From JAZKHE01 sp040385525 (lineage in GTDB: Bacteria; Bacteroidota; Bacteroidia; UBA4408), in contig JAZKHE010000007.1 of NCBI GenBank assembly GCA_040385525.1, positions 1-64,000 of the forward strand: DNA of 64,000 bases. Reading direction: 5' to 3'. Both the position numbers and the translations under genes were made by a program. The stretch's first letter is position 1. The number at the start of each line of letters is the position of its first letter. The notes under the pieces are model-generated. The model did not search any database, was not told the DNA's origin, and saw nothing but the letters and a program-made list of their open reading frames with translations. Shown here one piece after another: positions 25,813 to 34,461 of this stretch.

Positions 25813-27957
25813 CTAATTTACCAGAGTCATTTCCTCTACTAAATGTCCTGCTCCAGCAAATTTATCTACTACAAAAAGTATGTAACGAATATCGCAAACA
25901 ATGTTTCTGCATTGGTCTGGATCAAACATAATATCGCTCATGGTGCTTTCCCAAGCTCTATCAAAATTAGCACCTATAAGCTCACCATTTGCATTTAAAA
26001 CCGGGCTACCAGAATTACCACCTGTTGTGTGGTTAGATGCTGTAAAAGCTACCCACATTTCTCCATTGGGAGCTGCATACTTTCCAAAATCTTTTTTGTT
26101 GTATAAATCTTTTAATTTAGGATGAACAACAAACTCATCAACTTTAGGATTTTCTTTTTCCATAACGCCTGCAAGTGTTGTATAGTAGTTATACTTTACG
26201 CCATCGCGCGGATAGTAAGTTGCCACTTTTCCGTAAGCTACACGCAATGTACTATTAGCATCTGGGTAAAATATTTTTTTAGGAAACAGCTCCATTTGTG
26301 CTTTAACGTATGTACGCATTAGTTTATTTATTTCAAAATCTAATGTTGCGTATTGTGTTTTTATGTTGTTTGCATAATGCTCGCTAAACATGCGCATTAA
26401 ATTAAACAAAGGTTCTTTTTCTAATTTTTTCGCATAAGCATCGGGCTTTTCTATATCGTGCAAAAACTTTTCTGAATAAGGTAATGTAGATTTTTTATAC
26501 ACTTCGTTTACCAATTTTTCAAAATCGTTATTGTGTTTTTTTACCAAATCTAAAAAGGCTTTTGGCTGACTCGCTTTATCAATATCGTTGTAATATTTTT
26601 TTAGCATAGCAACCATAATTTTTTTATCGGTGCGGTCATCATAATCTTTGTAAAAACCACGCGCTGTATTTTTTAGTTTTTCGGCAGCTTTTCCGTATTG
26701 CTCTTTTGTTGCTTTTGTATCTTTAGATAAGTTATACATATCCATTAAATTACCTGCAAAACTAATTCCATCTACAACCAAAATACACTCAAAATAATAA
26801 TCGCGTAAACGAGTAACTGGGGCAATTTTAGTGTATAAATCATTAAAATTATCTAACACATTTTTATACTCCGTTGTGTTTAATGCCATAGCTTTAAAAT
26901 CGTTTTCAAACAATTTCTTTTTTTCTAAGGCATTCAATTTTTTTAAACCATTTACTTCGCCTTGCCATTTTTTCCAGTAGTTTGCTATGCTTGCATAATC
27001 AGCAGAATACTTAATTCTTACGGTATCGTTATTCGCCATATCATCTCGCAAAATTGTTAAACGAGCATCGCGTAAAGCAATTTTATCAGGATCGCTTTGA
27101 TTCATTGTTAAATCAACAGCATTAGAAGTTAAATATTCTGTTGTGCGTCCAGGAAAGCCATATACAAAAGTGAAATCGCCTTCTTTAACACCTTTCATTG
27201 AAATTTTTAAATAGTTTTTCGGAACGTAGGGTACGTTGTTGGTAGAATATTCTGATGGTTTATTGTCTTTATCTGCATAAATTCTAAACATAGAAAAATC
27301 TCCTGTATGGCGCGGCCACATCCAGTTATCGGTATCGCCACCAAACTTTCCAATTGATGAAGGAGGTGCTCCAACTAAGCGAACATCTTTAAACACTTCT
27401 TGCACAAACATAAAATATTGATTACCATAAAAAAATGGCTTTATGTAAGCCTCGTAATGCGAGCCTTTTAGCGATTCTGTAATATGTTTTTTTGTATTAT
27501 CTGAAATTATTTTTTCTCTTTCAACTTCTGTCATTGCAGGACTAACACCTTGCAAAACAATATTTGTAACATCATCAATACGCACTATTATGCTTGCTGT
27601 TAAACCTAAGTTAGGTAATTCTTCTTGTTTTGTTTTTGCCCAAAAACCATCGGTTAAATAATCTTTAGCTACGGTGCTATGAAACTGAATTTGTCCGTAA
27701 CCACAGTGGTGATTGGTTAATAACAAACCTTGATTAGAAATAATTTCGGCAGTGCAACCGCCGCCAAAATGCACAATAGCGTCTTTTAAACTCGATTTGT
27801 TTATGCTGTATAAATCTTCGGCAGTAATCTTTAAACCTTTGCTTTGCATATCTTGCTCGTTAAGCATTTTTAGCAAAGAAGGAAGCCACATGCCTTCGTC
27901 GGCAAACGTAAAAATAGAATTAATTAAAAACAACAACACTAATGCGTACTTTTTCAT
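25813..27957 (-). CDS. S46 family dipeptidyl peptidase, DPP11-like
   Basis: A 714-residue periplasmic serine exopeptidase. A signal peptide (1-19, ending TFA) precedes the chymotrypsin-like fold. The catalytic His is in LLLTNHHCGYG (His83/84), the Asp region is DTDNWMWPRHTGDF, and the Ser is Ser649 in GGNSGSPV. Eighteen residues after the Ser comes Arg667 (GANFDRAWE). In Porphyromonas gingivalis the equivalent position is Arg673 in DPP11, which cleaves after Asp/Glu, versus Gly in DPP7. Acidic P1 specificity is thus inferred. It would remove N-terminal dipeptides from imported or surface-generated peptides. Confidence 0.93.
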   Translation of the reverse strand: MKKYALVLLFLINSIFTFADEGMWLPSLLKMLNEQDMQSKGLKITAEDLYSINKSSLKDAIVHFGGGCTAEIISNQGLLLTNHHCGYGQIQFHSTVAKDYLTDGFWAKTKQEELPNLGLTASIIVRIDDVTNIVLQGVSPAMTEVEREKIISDNTKKHITESLKGSHYEAYIKPFFYGNQYFMFVQEVFKDVRLVGAPPSSIGKFGGDTDNWMWPRHTGDFSMFRIYADKDNKPSEYSTNNVPYVPKNYLKISMKGVKEGDFTFVYGFPGRTTEYLTSNAVDLTMNQSDPDKIALRDARLTILRDDMANNDTVRIKYSADYASIANYWKKWQGEVNGLKKLNALEKKKLFENDFKAMALNTTEYKNVLDNFNDLYTKIAPVTRLRDYYFECILVVDGISFAGNLMDMYNLSKDTKATKEQYGKAAEKLKNTARGFYKDYDDRTDKKIMVAMLKKYYNDIDKASQPKAFLDLVKKHNNDFEKLVNEVYKKSTLPYSEKFLHDIEKPDAYAKKLEKEPLFNLMRMFSEHYANNIKTQYATLDFEINKLMRTYVKAQMELFPKKIFYPDANSTLRVAYGKVATYYPRDGVKYNYYTTLAGVMEKENPKVDEFVVHPKLKDLYNKKDFGKYAAPNGEMWVAFTASNHTTGGNSGSPVLNANGELIGANFDRAWESTMSDIMFDPDQCRNIVCDIRYILFVVDKFAGAGHLVEEMTLVN

Positions 27958-28083
27958 TTTGAATATTTTTTAAATAAATAATGTTAGGTTAAAAATGCGA
28001 ATTAATTTTTGAATACTAAAATTGAATGTGCAAACATGTGTTAAAAACGAACAATATGTATATCAATAACTAAGGATTTGCTA

Positions 28084-28091
28084 TACCTTTG
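28084..28091 (+). promoter_or_regulatory. Bacteroidota -7 promoter box for the holin-like gene
   Basis: TACCTTTG matches TAnnTTTG, 17 bases ahead of the ATG. No good -33 element is seen. Confidence 0.4.
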
Positions 28092-28108
28092 TTTTAAATT
28101 AACAAACT

Positions 28109-28465
28109 ATGCAATTTATATTTAAAATTATTGTTTCGGCACTAGCAGTTATTGTAACTTCTTATTTGTTACCGGGCATCACCATCGATAATCCTTTAAC
28201 AGCAATTATTGTAGCCGCTGTGCTTGCGTTTTTAAATGCTGTGGTAAAACCTTTAATGATAATTTTTACTATACCAGTAACAGTACTAAGTTTTGGTTTA
28301 TTCTTTTTTGTAATAAACGCACTTATTATTTTATTGGCCGATTATATAGTTGATGGTTTTGAAGTAAAAAGTTTTTGGTGGGCTTTGTTATTTAGTCTTA
28401 TTCTATCTATTGTTACTTCGGTATTTGATGCCTTTGCGCAGAAAAACAACAACAAAAATCAATAA
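28109..28465 (+). CDS. Small phage-holin-family (4_2) membrane protein
   Basis: A 118-residue protein with four hydrophobic helices and little else. It includes FLNAVVKPLMIIFTIPVTVLS, the recognisable family block of the chromosomally encoded Phage_holin_4_2/YvlD group. Despite the family name these are usually not phage genes, and no phage gene is near. The role is unknown, possibly envelope-related. It ends in a strong terminator shared with the convergent SiaC-like gene. Confidence 0.85.
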   Translation: MQFIFKIIVSALAVIVTSYLLPGITIDNPLTAIIVAAVLAFLNAVVKPLMIIFTIPVTVLSFGLFFFVINALIILLADYIVDGFEVKSFWWALLFSLILSIVTSVFDAFAQKNNNKNQ

Positions 28466-28506
28466 AAAAAAGTCCCGTCCCGATAGCTATCGGGACGGGA
28501 CTTTTT
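28466..28506. terminator. Strong bidirectional terminator
   Basis: A perfect palindrome AAAAAGTCCCGTCCCGAT-AGCT-ATCGGGACGGGACTTTTT, with A-tract and T-tract ends. It is placed exactly between the holin-like gene and the convergent SiaC-like gene. Confidence 0.92.
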
Positions 28507-28526
28507 ATAAGAAATATAAAATAGAA

Positions 28527-28907
28527 TTATTCTTCTACTTGTACCATTTTAAAAGGAACACTGATAATTGCTTGGTAATCTTCGCCAGCTTCTAACATAT
28601 CTTCATCATCTTCTTCGTAGTGCCAGTTGATAACAATTTGGCTGCTACCAGATTTGTGAATGCCTTCTAATTTTTTAAATACATCTAAAATACATTTAGA
28701 TGAGCTCGTATTAAAATACTCTAATTGAATATTTACGTTAGTTGCAGGTTTAGATTTAGTTGAATATGTATCCAACCAGTCAACCATGGGTTTATAAAAC
28801 TCAATTGAATTTTCAGGAATTGATCTTCCTTTAATTTCTAATGTTCCTTCTACATCAAATTTAACTGATGGTGTTTTCGGTGTTCCTTCGATAATCAATG
28901 TTTCCAT
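28527..28907 (-). CDS. SiaC-like regulatory phosphoprotein (DUF1987)
   Basis: A 126-residue DUF1987 protein. The family core LEYFNTSSSKCILDVFKKLE holds Thr67, which aligns with the phospho-accepting Thr68 of Pseudomonas SiaC as I remember it. GTPKTPSVKFD near the N-terminus and RSIPENS also fit the family. It is the last gene of a three-gene minus-strand run: SpoIIE-phosphatase fusion, SiaB-like kinase, SiaC-like target. By analogy its phosphorylation state would switch a downstream output, in Pseudomonas a diguanylate cyclase. No GGDEF protein is encoded here, so the partner is unknown. Confidence 0.85.
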   Translation of the reverse strand: METLIIEGTPKTPSVKFDVEGTLEIKGRSIPENSIEFYKPMVDWLDTYSTKSKPATNVNIQLEYFNTSSSKCILDVFKKLEGIHKSGSSQIVINWHYEEDDEDMLEAGEDYQAIISVPFKMVQVEE

Positions 28908-28945
28908 GTTAACTTAATTTATTGTAAAATAATTGTTTTAAATTT

Positions 28946-29494
28946 TTATGATTGCTGTGCTATTTTAATATTTAAACTGAAGAACGAATTTTTTTCGTCG
29001 ATAGGTTGAAAACTATAATGTAGTTTGCCTCCAGATTTACGAGCAATGTCTATCATTCCAAGACCACCGCCACCTTTTTCAGAAAACTCTTCGTTATTTA
29101 AAATCTCTTGATAAAAAGCTTTTAATTGTTCTTTATCCATCGAATTTACTTTATCCAAACGGTTTTTAAGCTTATCTACGTTTTCTGGTAAAATATAATT
29201 TCCTGTAATGATATTATATTCAGTTCCTATTTTACCAATCATAAATATGGCAGAACGAGCTCCATCTCCGCTGTAATTTTTTTGCTCATCCATATGGTGA
29301 TAAAGGTTTTGCAAACACTCAACTAATACATTGTAAACCTTCTTTTTAATTTTAGGTTCTTCTTGCATATTATCAAGCTTTGTTTCCATTATTTGCAAGA
29401 TGGATGTAAGCAATTCGGAGGTTACATCTCCTTTAAATGAAAGCATAATTTTATTACGCTCCATCTTGTCATAAAAGTCATAAATGTCTAACAT
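28946..29494 (-). CDS. SiaB-like protein kinase (GHKL fold)
   Basis: A 182-residue protein with an ATPase/kinase-like GHKL core: N-box-like VECLQNLYHHMDEQ and glycine-rich GGGGLGMIDIARKSGGKL near the C-terminus. This matches the SiaB family of kinases that phosphorylate DUF1987 (SiaC) proteins, and the SiaC-like gene follows 38 bases downstream. A consensus promoter lies about 60 bases upstream, so kinase and target can be expressed apart from the phosphatase gene. Kinase activity is inferred. Confidence 0.82.
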   Translation of the reverse strand: MLDIYDFYDKMERNKIMLSFKGDVTSELLTSILQIMETKLDNMQEEPKIKKKVYNVLVECLQNLYHHMDEQKNYSGDGARSAIFMIGKIGTEYNIITGNYILPENVDKLKNRLDKVNSMDKEQLKAFYQEILNNEEFSEKGGGGLGMIDIARKSGGKLHYSFQPIDEKNSFFSLNIKIAQQS

Positions 29495-29555
29495 CTGTTT
29501 ACTTTTGATTCTCTTTTTTTGTCAAATTAATCGCTATGATTTGTTTGAACTTCAG

Positions 29556-29585
29556 CAAATTTATAAAATACTTTATGTATTACAA
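29556..29585 (-). promoter_or_regulatory. Consensus Bacteroidota promoter for the SiaB-SiaC pair
   Basis: Read on the minus strand, TTG (29585-29583) is followed by 19 bases and TAAATTTG (29563-29556). This is the full TTG-N19-TAnnTTTG layout, giving a leader of about 55 bases before the SiaB-like ATG. It lies in the 137-base gap after the phosphatase gene. Confidence 0.6.
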
Positions 29586-29631
29586 CAAATTTTTAACTTT
29601 TTTTCAAATATTTTACTTTTAATAACAATGT

Positions 29632-32600
29632 CTAAAACTTTACGCCTATAACCAACACGTCGTCAATCTGTTCGTGATGCCCCATCCAGCCCATAATATT
29701 ATTATCTAAAGCATGTCTTTGTTCCTCTAAACTCATTTGTTGAATTTCTAAAATAAGCTCTTTAAAGCGTTTAGTCATAAACTTTTTACCGTTTTCACCA
29801 CCAAACTGATCGGCATAACCATCAGAGCTCATGTAAACTGCATCTCCTGGCAAAGTATCAAAAACATTGTTAATGTATTCAAAATCTATTGGAGTAATAC
29901 CTCCAATTGGATTTTTTGTTCCTTTTATTTCTTCTAAAACTCCATTTCTAACATAATACATTGGTCTTTGTGCGCCTGCGTATTCAAGCTTATTGGTTTC
30001 TACATCAAACACACATAACGAAATATCCATACCATCGTTTCTATTACTTTGGTTTTCGCTACGGTTAAAGGCAAACTTAATACCATTGTTTAATTGTTTT
30101 AAAATTTCGCCAGGCTGCTCTACTTTATTTTCTAATATAATTTGATTCAATAAATTATTACCAATCATACTCATAAATGCGCCCGGAACTCCATGCCCTG
30201 TACAATCGCAAGCAGCAATAAAACGTTTGTTTCCGCGAGCAGCAAACCAATAAAAATCGCCAGAAACTATATCTTTTGGTTTAAACAAAACAAATGCTTG
30301 TGTAAAACCTTTTTCTATACCTTCAATAGCAGGCAATAAAGCTTCTTGTATACGTTTTGCGTAATTTATACTATCGGTAATATCTTTGTTTTTATGTTCA
30401 ATTATTTCGTTTTGTTTATAAACTTCTATATTAATTAATTCTACTTTTTCTTTTTCTTCGCGTAACTCTTTAGTTCTTTCAGAAACTTGATCTTCCAAAA
30501 CCTTTTGTCTTATTTCTAAATTACGAGTTTTTATAGTTATATATAAATAAAAAGAACCTAAAATTATTATTACACATAACGTATAAAACCACCACGTTCT
30601 GTACCATGGCGGTAAAACAGTAAATTTAAATTCGGTGGGAGCTGTATTCCACAATCCATCGTTGTTACAAGCTTTTACTTTAAACACATAGTCTCCGGGC
30701 GGTATATTACTAAAAAAGGCTTCGTTTTTTGAAGTTACAGGATACCATTCTTCGTTTAAAGGTTCTAATTTATATTGATATTTTACTTTTTCGGGAACTG
30801 TTAAACTTATACCTACATAATCAAACGTAAGTTGATTTTTGCTGTAAGGTATTACTAAATTTATTGGCAGTTTTGTTTTGGCATCAATGCTATCGCAATA
30901 GCTCGTCCAATCTATCTCACCTAACGAATATTTTACGCCAGTAATATTTGTTATGGGTTGTATTTTATTTTCTTTGTCTAATGCAGGATTTATAACGTTT
31001 ACACCTTTAATTGTACCAAACCATAATCTTCCTTTTTTATCTTTAAAGGCAGCGTTTAAATTACACTCTAAACCAATAAAACCATCTGTTTTGCCGTAAT
31101 TTTTAATTTGCAATTTGTTGAATTTGTTAAACACATTATAGTTTATTTTATCAACGCCTTTGTTGGTTCCTGCCCAAATATTTCCGTAGTTATCTTGAAT
31201 TAATTGATAAATATTATTAGAAACTAAACCTTCGTCTTCTGTAATTAATTGAAATTTAGAACCATCAAAAACAAATATACCGTGCGTTGTTCCGAACCAG
31301 TATCTTCCTGCTGCATCTTGTACTATGTTTCTAACTCTATCGTCAACTAAACCTCTTTTTTCATTAAAATGTGTATAAGTTGAACCATCAAATTTTACAG
31401 CGCCTTTATCGGTTGCAAACCAAATGTTTCCTTTTTTATCATGAAAAATACTATAAACCGATATGCCTTTTAATAAAGGTGAATTTATTTCTTCAACCAC
31501 CCTTTCATCAACCATTTTTGCAACTCCTTTGCCTGTTCCAATCCAAATTACATTGTTTTTATCGACTTTAATACAAAAAACTTTATTGTCGGGCAAACCA
31601 TCTTTGGTAGATAGATTTTTAAATTTATTATCTCTTAAAATAGAGATACCATTGTTGTTGGTTGCAAAATATAAAACACCATTTTTATCTTCTTCAATTC
31701 CCCAACAGTTTTGAGATGCAAAACCCCAAATAAAATTTTTCTCGTCTTGTTCTTTTTGTTTTTGAGCATTATAACTTAAGCCTTTTGTATCAAGCTTTTT
31801 GCTATAAATTTGAAATGTAGCTTTATCGCTTCCATCAAATTTACTTAAACCAACTTCTGAAGAGCCAATCCAAAAATTCCCTTTGCTATCTTGATAAACA
31901 GCTTGAACAGCATCGTAAGCTAAACCATCGTTTTTACTAAAATTTTTTATTAATTCGTTAGTAAACATTGATAAACCTTGGTCGGCTGAACCAAACCAAT
32001 AGTTTAAATCTTTATCTTGATAAACGCAATAAATATTACTACTAATTAAACCATTTGCAATGGTATAGCGCTTAAATTTTTTTCCATTATAATGATAAAC
32101 TCCAGATTGTGAACCAAACCACAACTCTTTATTTTTATCTAACAAAGCTGATGTAAACGTTACTAATTTTGCGCCAGGTTCAGTCCAAACTGCCTCTAAT
32201 TTTCCCTTAACAATTTTATGCAAAAACGAAGCGGTACCTAGCCAAATGGTGCCTTTTGCATCTTCAATAATGGTGCGCACAAAATTATTGCTTAAGCTAT
32301 CTTTTGTTGAATAATTTTTAACTGAATTTCCATCAAAAACATAGGCACCGTTAGTTATAGTTCCAAACCAAATATTATTTTTACTATCACAAAACATAGT
32401 AAAAACTGGTGTTTCAAGCAATGCTTTGTTTTTATCAAACTTAGTAAGTTTGCTATTTTGATAAGTATAAACACCTTTTTGAGTCCCAATCCAAATTAAA
32501 CCTTTGATATCTTTAATTACTTTAAAAACACGGTTATGGTCAATTTTTCTAATAGAATCGTTTTCGGTATAGTTTACAAAGTTTTTGCCATCGTAAATAC

Positions 32601-32901
32601 TTAAACCGCCGTTTGTACCAATAAACATTTTGCCCTCTGCTTCAACAATGCTAAACACAACATTATTGGCCAAACCATCTTTTTCTTTTAAGTATTGAAA
32701 CTTATTTCCATCATACAAAATTATACCACCACCATTAGTTCCAAACCACATTACTCCATTGCTAGCTTGTGTTACGCATAACATTTGCGATTGAGCTAAA
32801 CCATTTTCTACAGTAAAATTTCTAAAATTGTAGGTTTGCGCATTTACAAACACAGTTTGCAAACACAGAATTAAGATTGAGCTAAGGAGTAGTCTTTTCA
32901 T
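29632..32901 (-). CDS. Beta-propeller sensor fused to SpoIIE-type PP2C phosphatase (SiaA-like)
   Basis: A 1089-residue membrane protein, starting at ATG MKRLLLSS; a TTG four codons upstream is in frame but is not followed by a better signal. A signal peptide is followed by about 12-14 Reg_prop propeller repeats (IWIGTQKGVY, IWFGTITNGAY, YWFGSADQGLS), a Y_Y_Y-like domain, one membrane helix (WWFYTLCVIIILGSFYLYI) and a coiled coil. The cytoplasmic SpoIIE/PP2C phosphatase domain has metal-binding Asp882 in IVSGDFYW, DCTGHGVPGAFMS, SSDGYADQFGG and a terminal Asp pair at 1080-1081. It is predicted to dephosphorylate the SiaC-like protein in response to an external signal. Confidence 0.92.
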   Translation of the reverse strand: MKRLLLSSILILCLQTVFVNAQTYNFRNFTVENGLAQSQMLCVTQASNGVMWFGTNGGGIILYDGNKFQYLKEKDGLANNVVFSIVEAEGKMFIGTNGGLSIYDGKNFVNYTENDSIRKIDHNRVFKVIKDIKGLIWIGTQKGVYTYQNSKLTKFDKNKALLETPVFTMFCDSKNNIWFGTITNGAYVFDGNSVKNYSTKDSLSNNFVRTIIEDAKGTIWLGTASFLHKIVKGKLEAVWTEPGAKLVTFTSALLDKNKELWFGSQSGVYHYNGKKFKRYTIANGLISSNIYCVYQDKDLNYWFGSADQGLSMFTNELIKNFSKNDGLAYDAVQAVYQDSKGNFWIGSSEVGLSKFDGSDKATFQIYSKKLDTKGLSYNAQKQKEQDEKNFIWGFASQNCWGIEEDKNGVLYFATNNNGISILRDNKFKNLSTKDGLPDNKVFCIKVDKNNVIWIGTGKGVAKMVDERVVEEINSPLLKGISVYSIFHDKKGNIWFATDKGAVKFDGSTYTHFNEKRGLVDDRVRNIVQDAAGRYWFGTTHGIFVFDGSKFQLITEDEGLVSNNIYQLIQDNYGNIWAGTNKGVDKINYNVFNKFNKLQIKNYGKTDGFIGLECNLNAAFKDKKGRLWFGTIKGVNVINPALDKENKIQPITNITGVKYSLGEIDWTSYCDSIDAKTKLPINLVIPYSKNQLTFDYVGISLTVPEKVKYQYKLEPLNEEWYPVTSKNEAFFSNIPPGDYVFKVKACNNDGLWNTAPTEFKFTVLPPWYRTWWFYTLCVIIILGSFYLYITIKTRNLEIRQKVLEDQVSERTKELREEKEKVELINIEVYKQNEIIEHKNKDITDSINYAKRIQEALLPAIEGIEKGFTQAFVLFKPKDIVSGDFYWFAARGNKRFIAACDCTGHGVPGAFMSMIGNNLLNQIILENKVEQPGEILKQLNNGIKFAFNRSENQSNRNDGMDISLCVFDVETNKLEYAGAQRPMYYVRNGVLEEIKGTKNPIGGITPIDFEYINNVFDTLPGDAVYMSSDGYADQFGGENGKKFMTKRFKELILEIQQMSLEEQRHALDNNIMGWMGHHEQIDDVLVIGVKF

Positions 32902-32980
32902 AGAATAATGCAATAAATATACTACATTATTTTAATGCAAAAACTATTTACAAAACTTTTTTATTTGGATAAAACTTTGC

Positions 32981-32988
32981 TACTTTTG
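32981..32988 (+). promoter_or_regulatory. Bacteroidota -7 box before the methyltransferase gene
   Basis: TACTTTTG lies 19 bases upstream of the TTG start at 33008. It supports transcription of the methyltransferase-ZIP pair from here. Confidence 0.45.
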
Positions 32989-33007
32989 CAACTTAATTGC
33001 AAAAACA

Positions 33008-33736
33008 TTGAGCTGCTGGTTCGAAAATTGGTTTGATTCTCCCTATTACCACATTCTTTATAAAAATAGAGATGATGTGGAAGCGGAGCATTTTATGCAA
33101 AATTTAATTCGTTTTTTAAAATTAAAACCCAAAACAAAAGTTCTTGATTTAGCTTGTGGAAAAGGAAGACATGCCGTTTTTTTAAATAAAGAGCACTTAG
33201 ATGTTGTTGGTATTGACTTATCTAAAGAAAGTATTTTAGAAGCGCAAAAGTTTGAAAACGAAAACTTAAACTTTTATGTGCAAGATATGCGTTTGCCCTT
33301 TAGAATAAACTACTTTGACTGCATTTTTAATCTTTTTACAAGTTTTGGTTATTTTGAAAAAAACGAAGACAATAACAAAGTTCTAAAAGCTGTAAATAAA
33401 GGTTTAAAAAAAGATGGTTTTTTTGTTTTAGATTTTTTTAATGCGGAATGTGTAAAAAACACACTAGTAGCTACTGAAACAAAAACTATAGATAACATTG
33501 AATTTAAAATTGATAAAAAAATTGAGAACAATTGTATTATTAAAAAAATTCAATTTGCTGTAAATGGAGAAAACAAAGTGTTTTCAGAAAAGGTAGCATT
33601 ACTTAGTAAAAACGATTTAGACAAATTATTAATTGAAAATAATTTTGAAATAACTAACTATTTTGGCGATTACAACCTTAGTAATTTTGATAGTTCAAAA
33701 TCACCACGATTAATTATAATTGCAAGAAAAAAATGA
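33008..33736 (+). CDS. Class I SAM-dependent methyltransferase
   Basis: A 242-residue methyltransferase. Motif I is VLDLACGKGRHAVFL, followed by DVVGIDLSKESI with the ribose-binding acidic residue, and the post-motif region FNLFTSFGYFEKNEDN. The N-terminus WFENWFDSPYYHILYKNRDD is characteristic of a conserved Bacteroidota family and fixes the start at a TTG codon; no ATG lies close by in frame. Its stop overlaps the ATG of the ZIP transporter by 4 bases, so translation is coupled. The substrate is unknown. Confidence 0.88.
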   Translation: MSCWFENWFDSPYYHILYKNRDDVEAEHFMQNLIRFLKLKPKTKVLDLACGKGRHAVFLNKEHLDVVGIDLSKESILEAQKFENENLNFYVQDMRLPFRINYFDCIFNLFTSFGYFEKNEDNNKVLKAVNKGLKKDGFFVLDFFNAECVKNTLVATETKTIDNIEFKIDKKIENNCIIKKIQFAVNGENKVFSEKVALLSKNDLDKLLIENNFEITNYFGDYNLSNFDSSKSPRLIIIARKK

Positions 33737-34461
33737 GCCATTCGTTACAAAATATAATGCTTATTGCAGGCGTATTTATTAGTGGCGCTAGCGTTTTTTT
33801 GTTTGAAAGAACAAAAAAGAATTTGCTTAAAATAATTCTAACATTTAGTGGTGCTTACTTGTTTGCAATAACTGTTTTAACACTATTACCAGGACTTTAC
33901 AATCACTCTGAAACTCCAGAAAAAATAGGCTTATTTATTTTAGCTGGATTTTTAATTCAAATTTTATTAGAATATTTTTCAGAAGGTATTGAGCACGGAC
34001 ACATGCATGTTCATAAAGATAAGCACAATGCTTTCCCTATAGTTATGCTTGTTAGCTTGTGTATACACGCTTTTTTAGAAGGATTACCAGTTGGCGACCA
34101 CCAACACCATAGCGACAACAATTCCTTAGTTGTTGGAATTTTAATTCATAACATTCCCATTTCTATTGCATTAATTAGTGTGTTGTTAGAAAGTGGAGTT
34201 TCAAAAACTAAGGCTTTAATTTATTTATTTGTTTTTTCTTTAATGACTCCGCTAGGTAGTATTGTTACACACATTATTGGAGAAAAATACTTAGAATCGG
34301 TTTCGCATAGTTTTTTTGATGGAATTATGGCATTGGTAATTGGTATATTTTTACATATTTCTACCACAATTTTGTTTGAAACTAGTGAGAATCATCGTTT
34401 CAACATTATAAAGTTTGCTACTATTTTGGGCGGATGCACAATTGCTTATTTTACAATATAA
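33733..34461 (+). CDS. ZIP family divalent metal transporter
   Basis: A 242-residue polytopic membrane protein with about 8 helices. Metal-binding signatures are HAFLEGLPVG in the fourth helix region and HNIPISIALIS in the fifth, plus a His-rich loop EHGHMHVHKDKH that may capture Zn or related ions. It probably imports zinc or another divalent metal into the cytoplasm. It overlaps the preceding methyltransferase gene by 4 bases (ATGA), which indicates an operon. No metal regulator is adjacent. Confidence 0.9.
   Translation: MSHSLQNIMLIAGVFISGASVFLFERTKKNLLKIILTFSGAYLFAITVLTLLPGLYNHSETPEKIGLFILAGFLIQILLEYFSEGIEHGHMHVHKDKHNAFPIVMLVSLCIHAFLEGLPVGDHQHHSDNNSLVVGILIHNIPISIALISVLLESGVSKTKALIYLFVFSLMTPLGSIVTHIIGEKYLESVSHSFFDGIMALVIGIFLHISTTILFETSENHRFNIIKFATILGGCTIAYFTI

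Noticed and set aside
28109..28465. Holin-family gene as a sign of prophage
   Set aside because: No other phage genes nearby; this holin subfamily is common as a chromosomal membrane protein.
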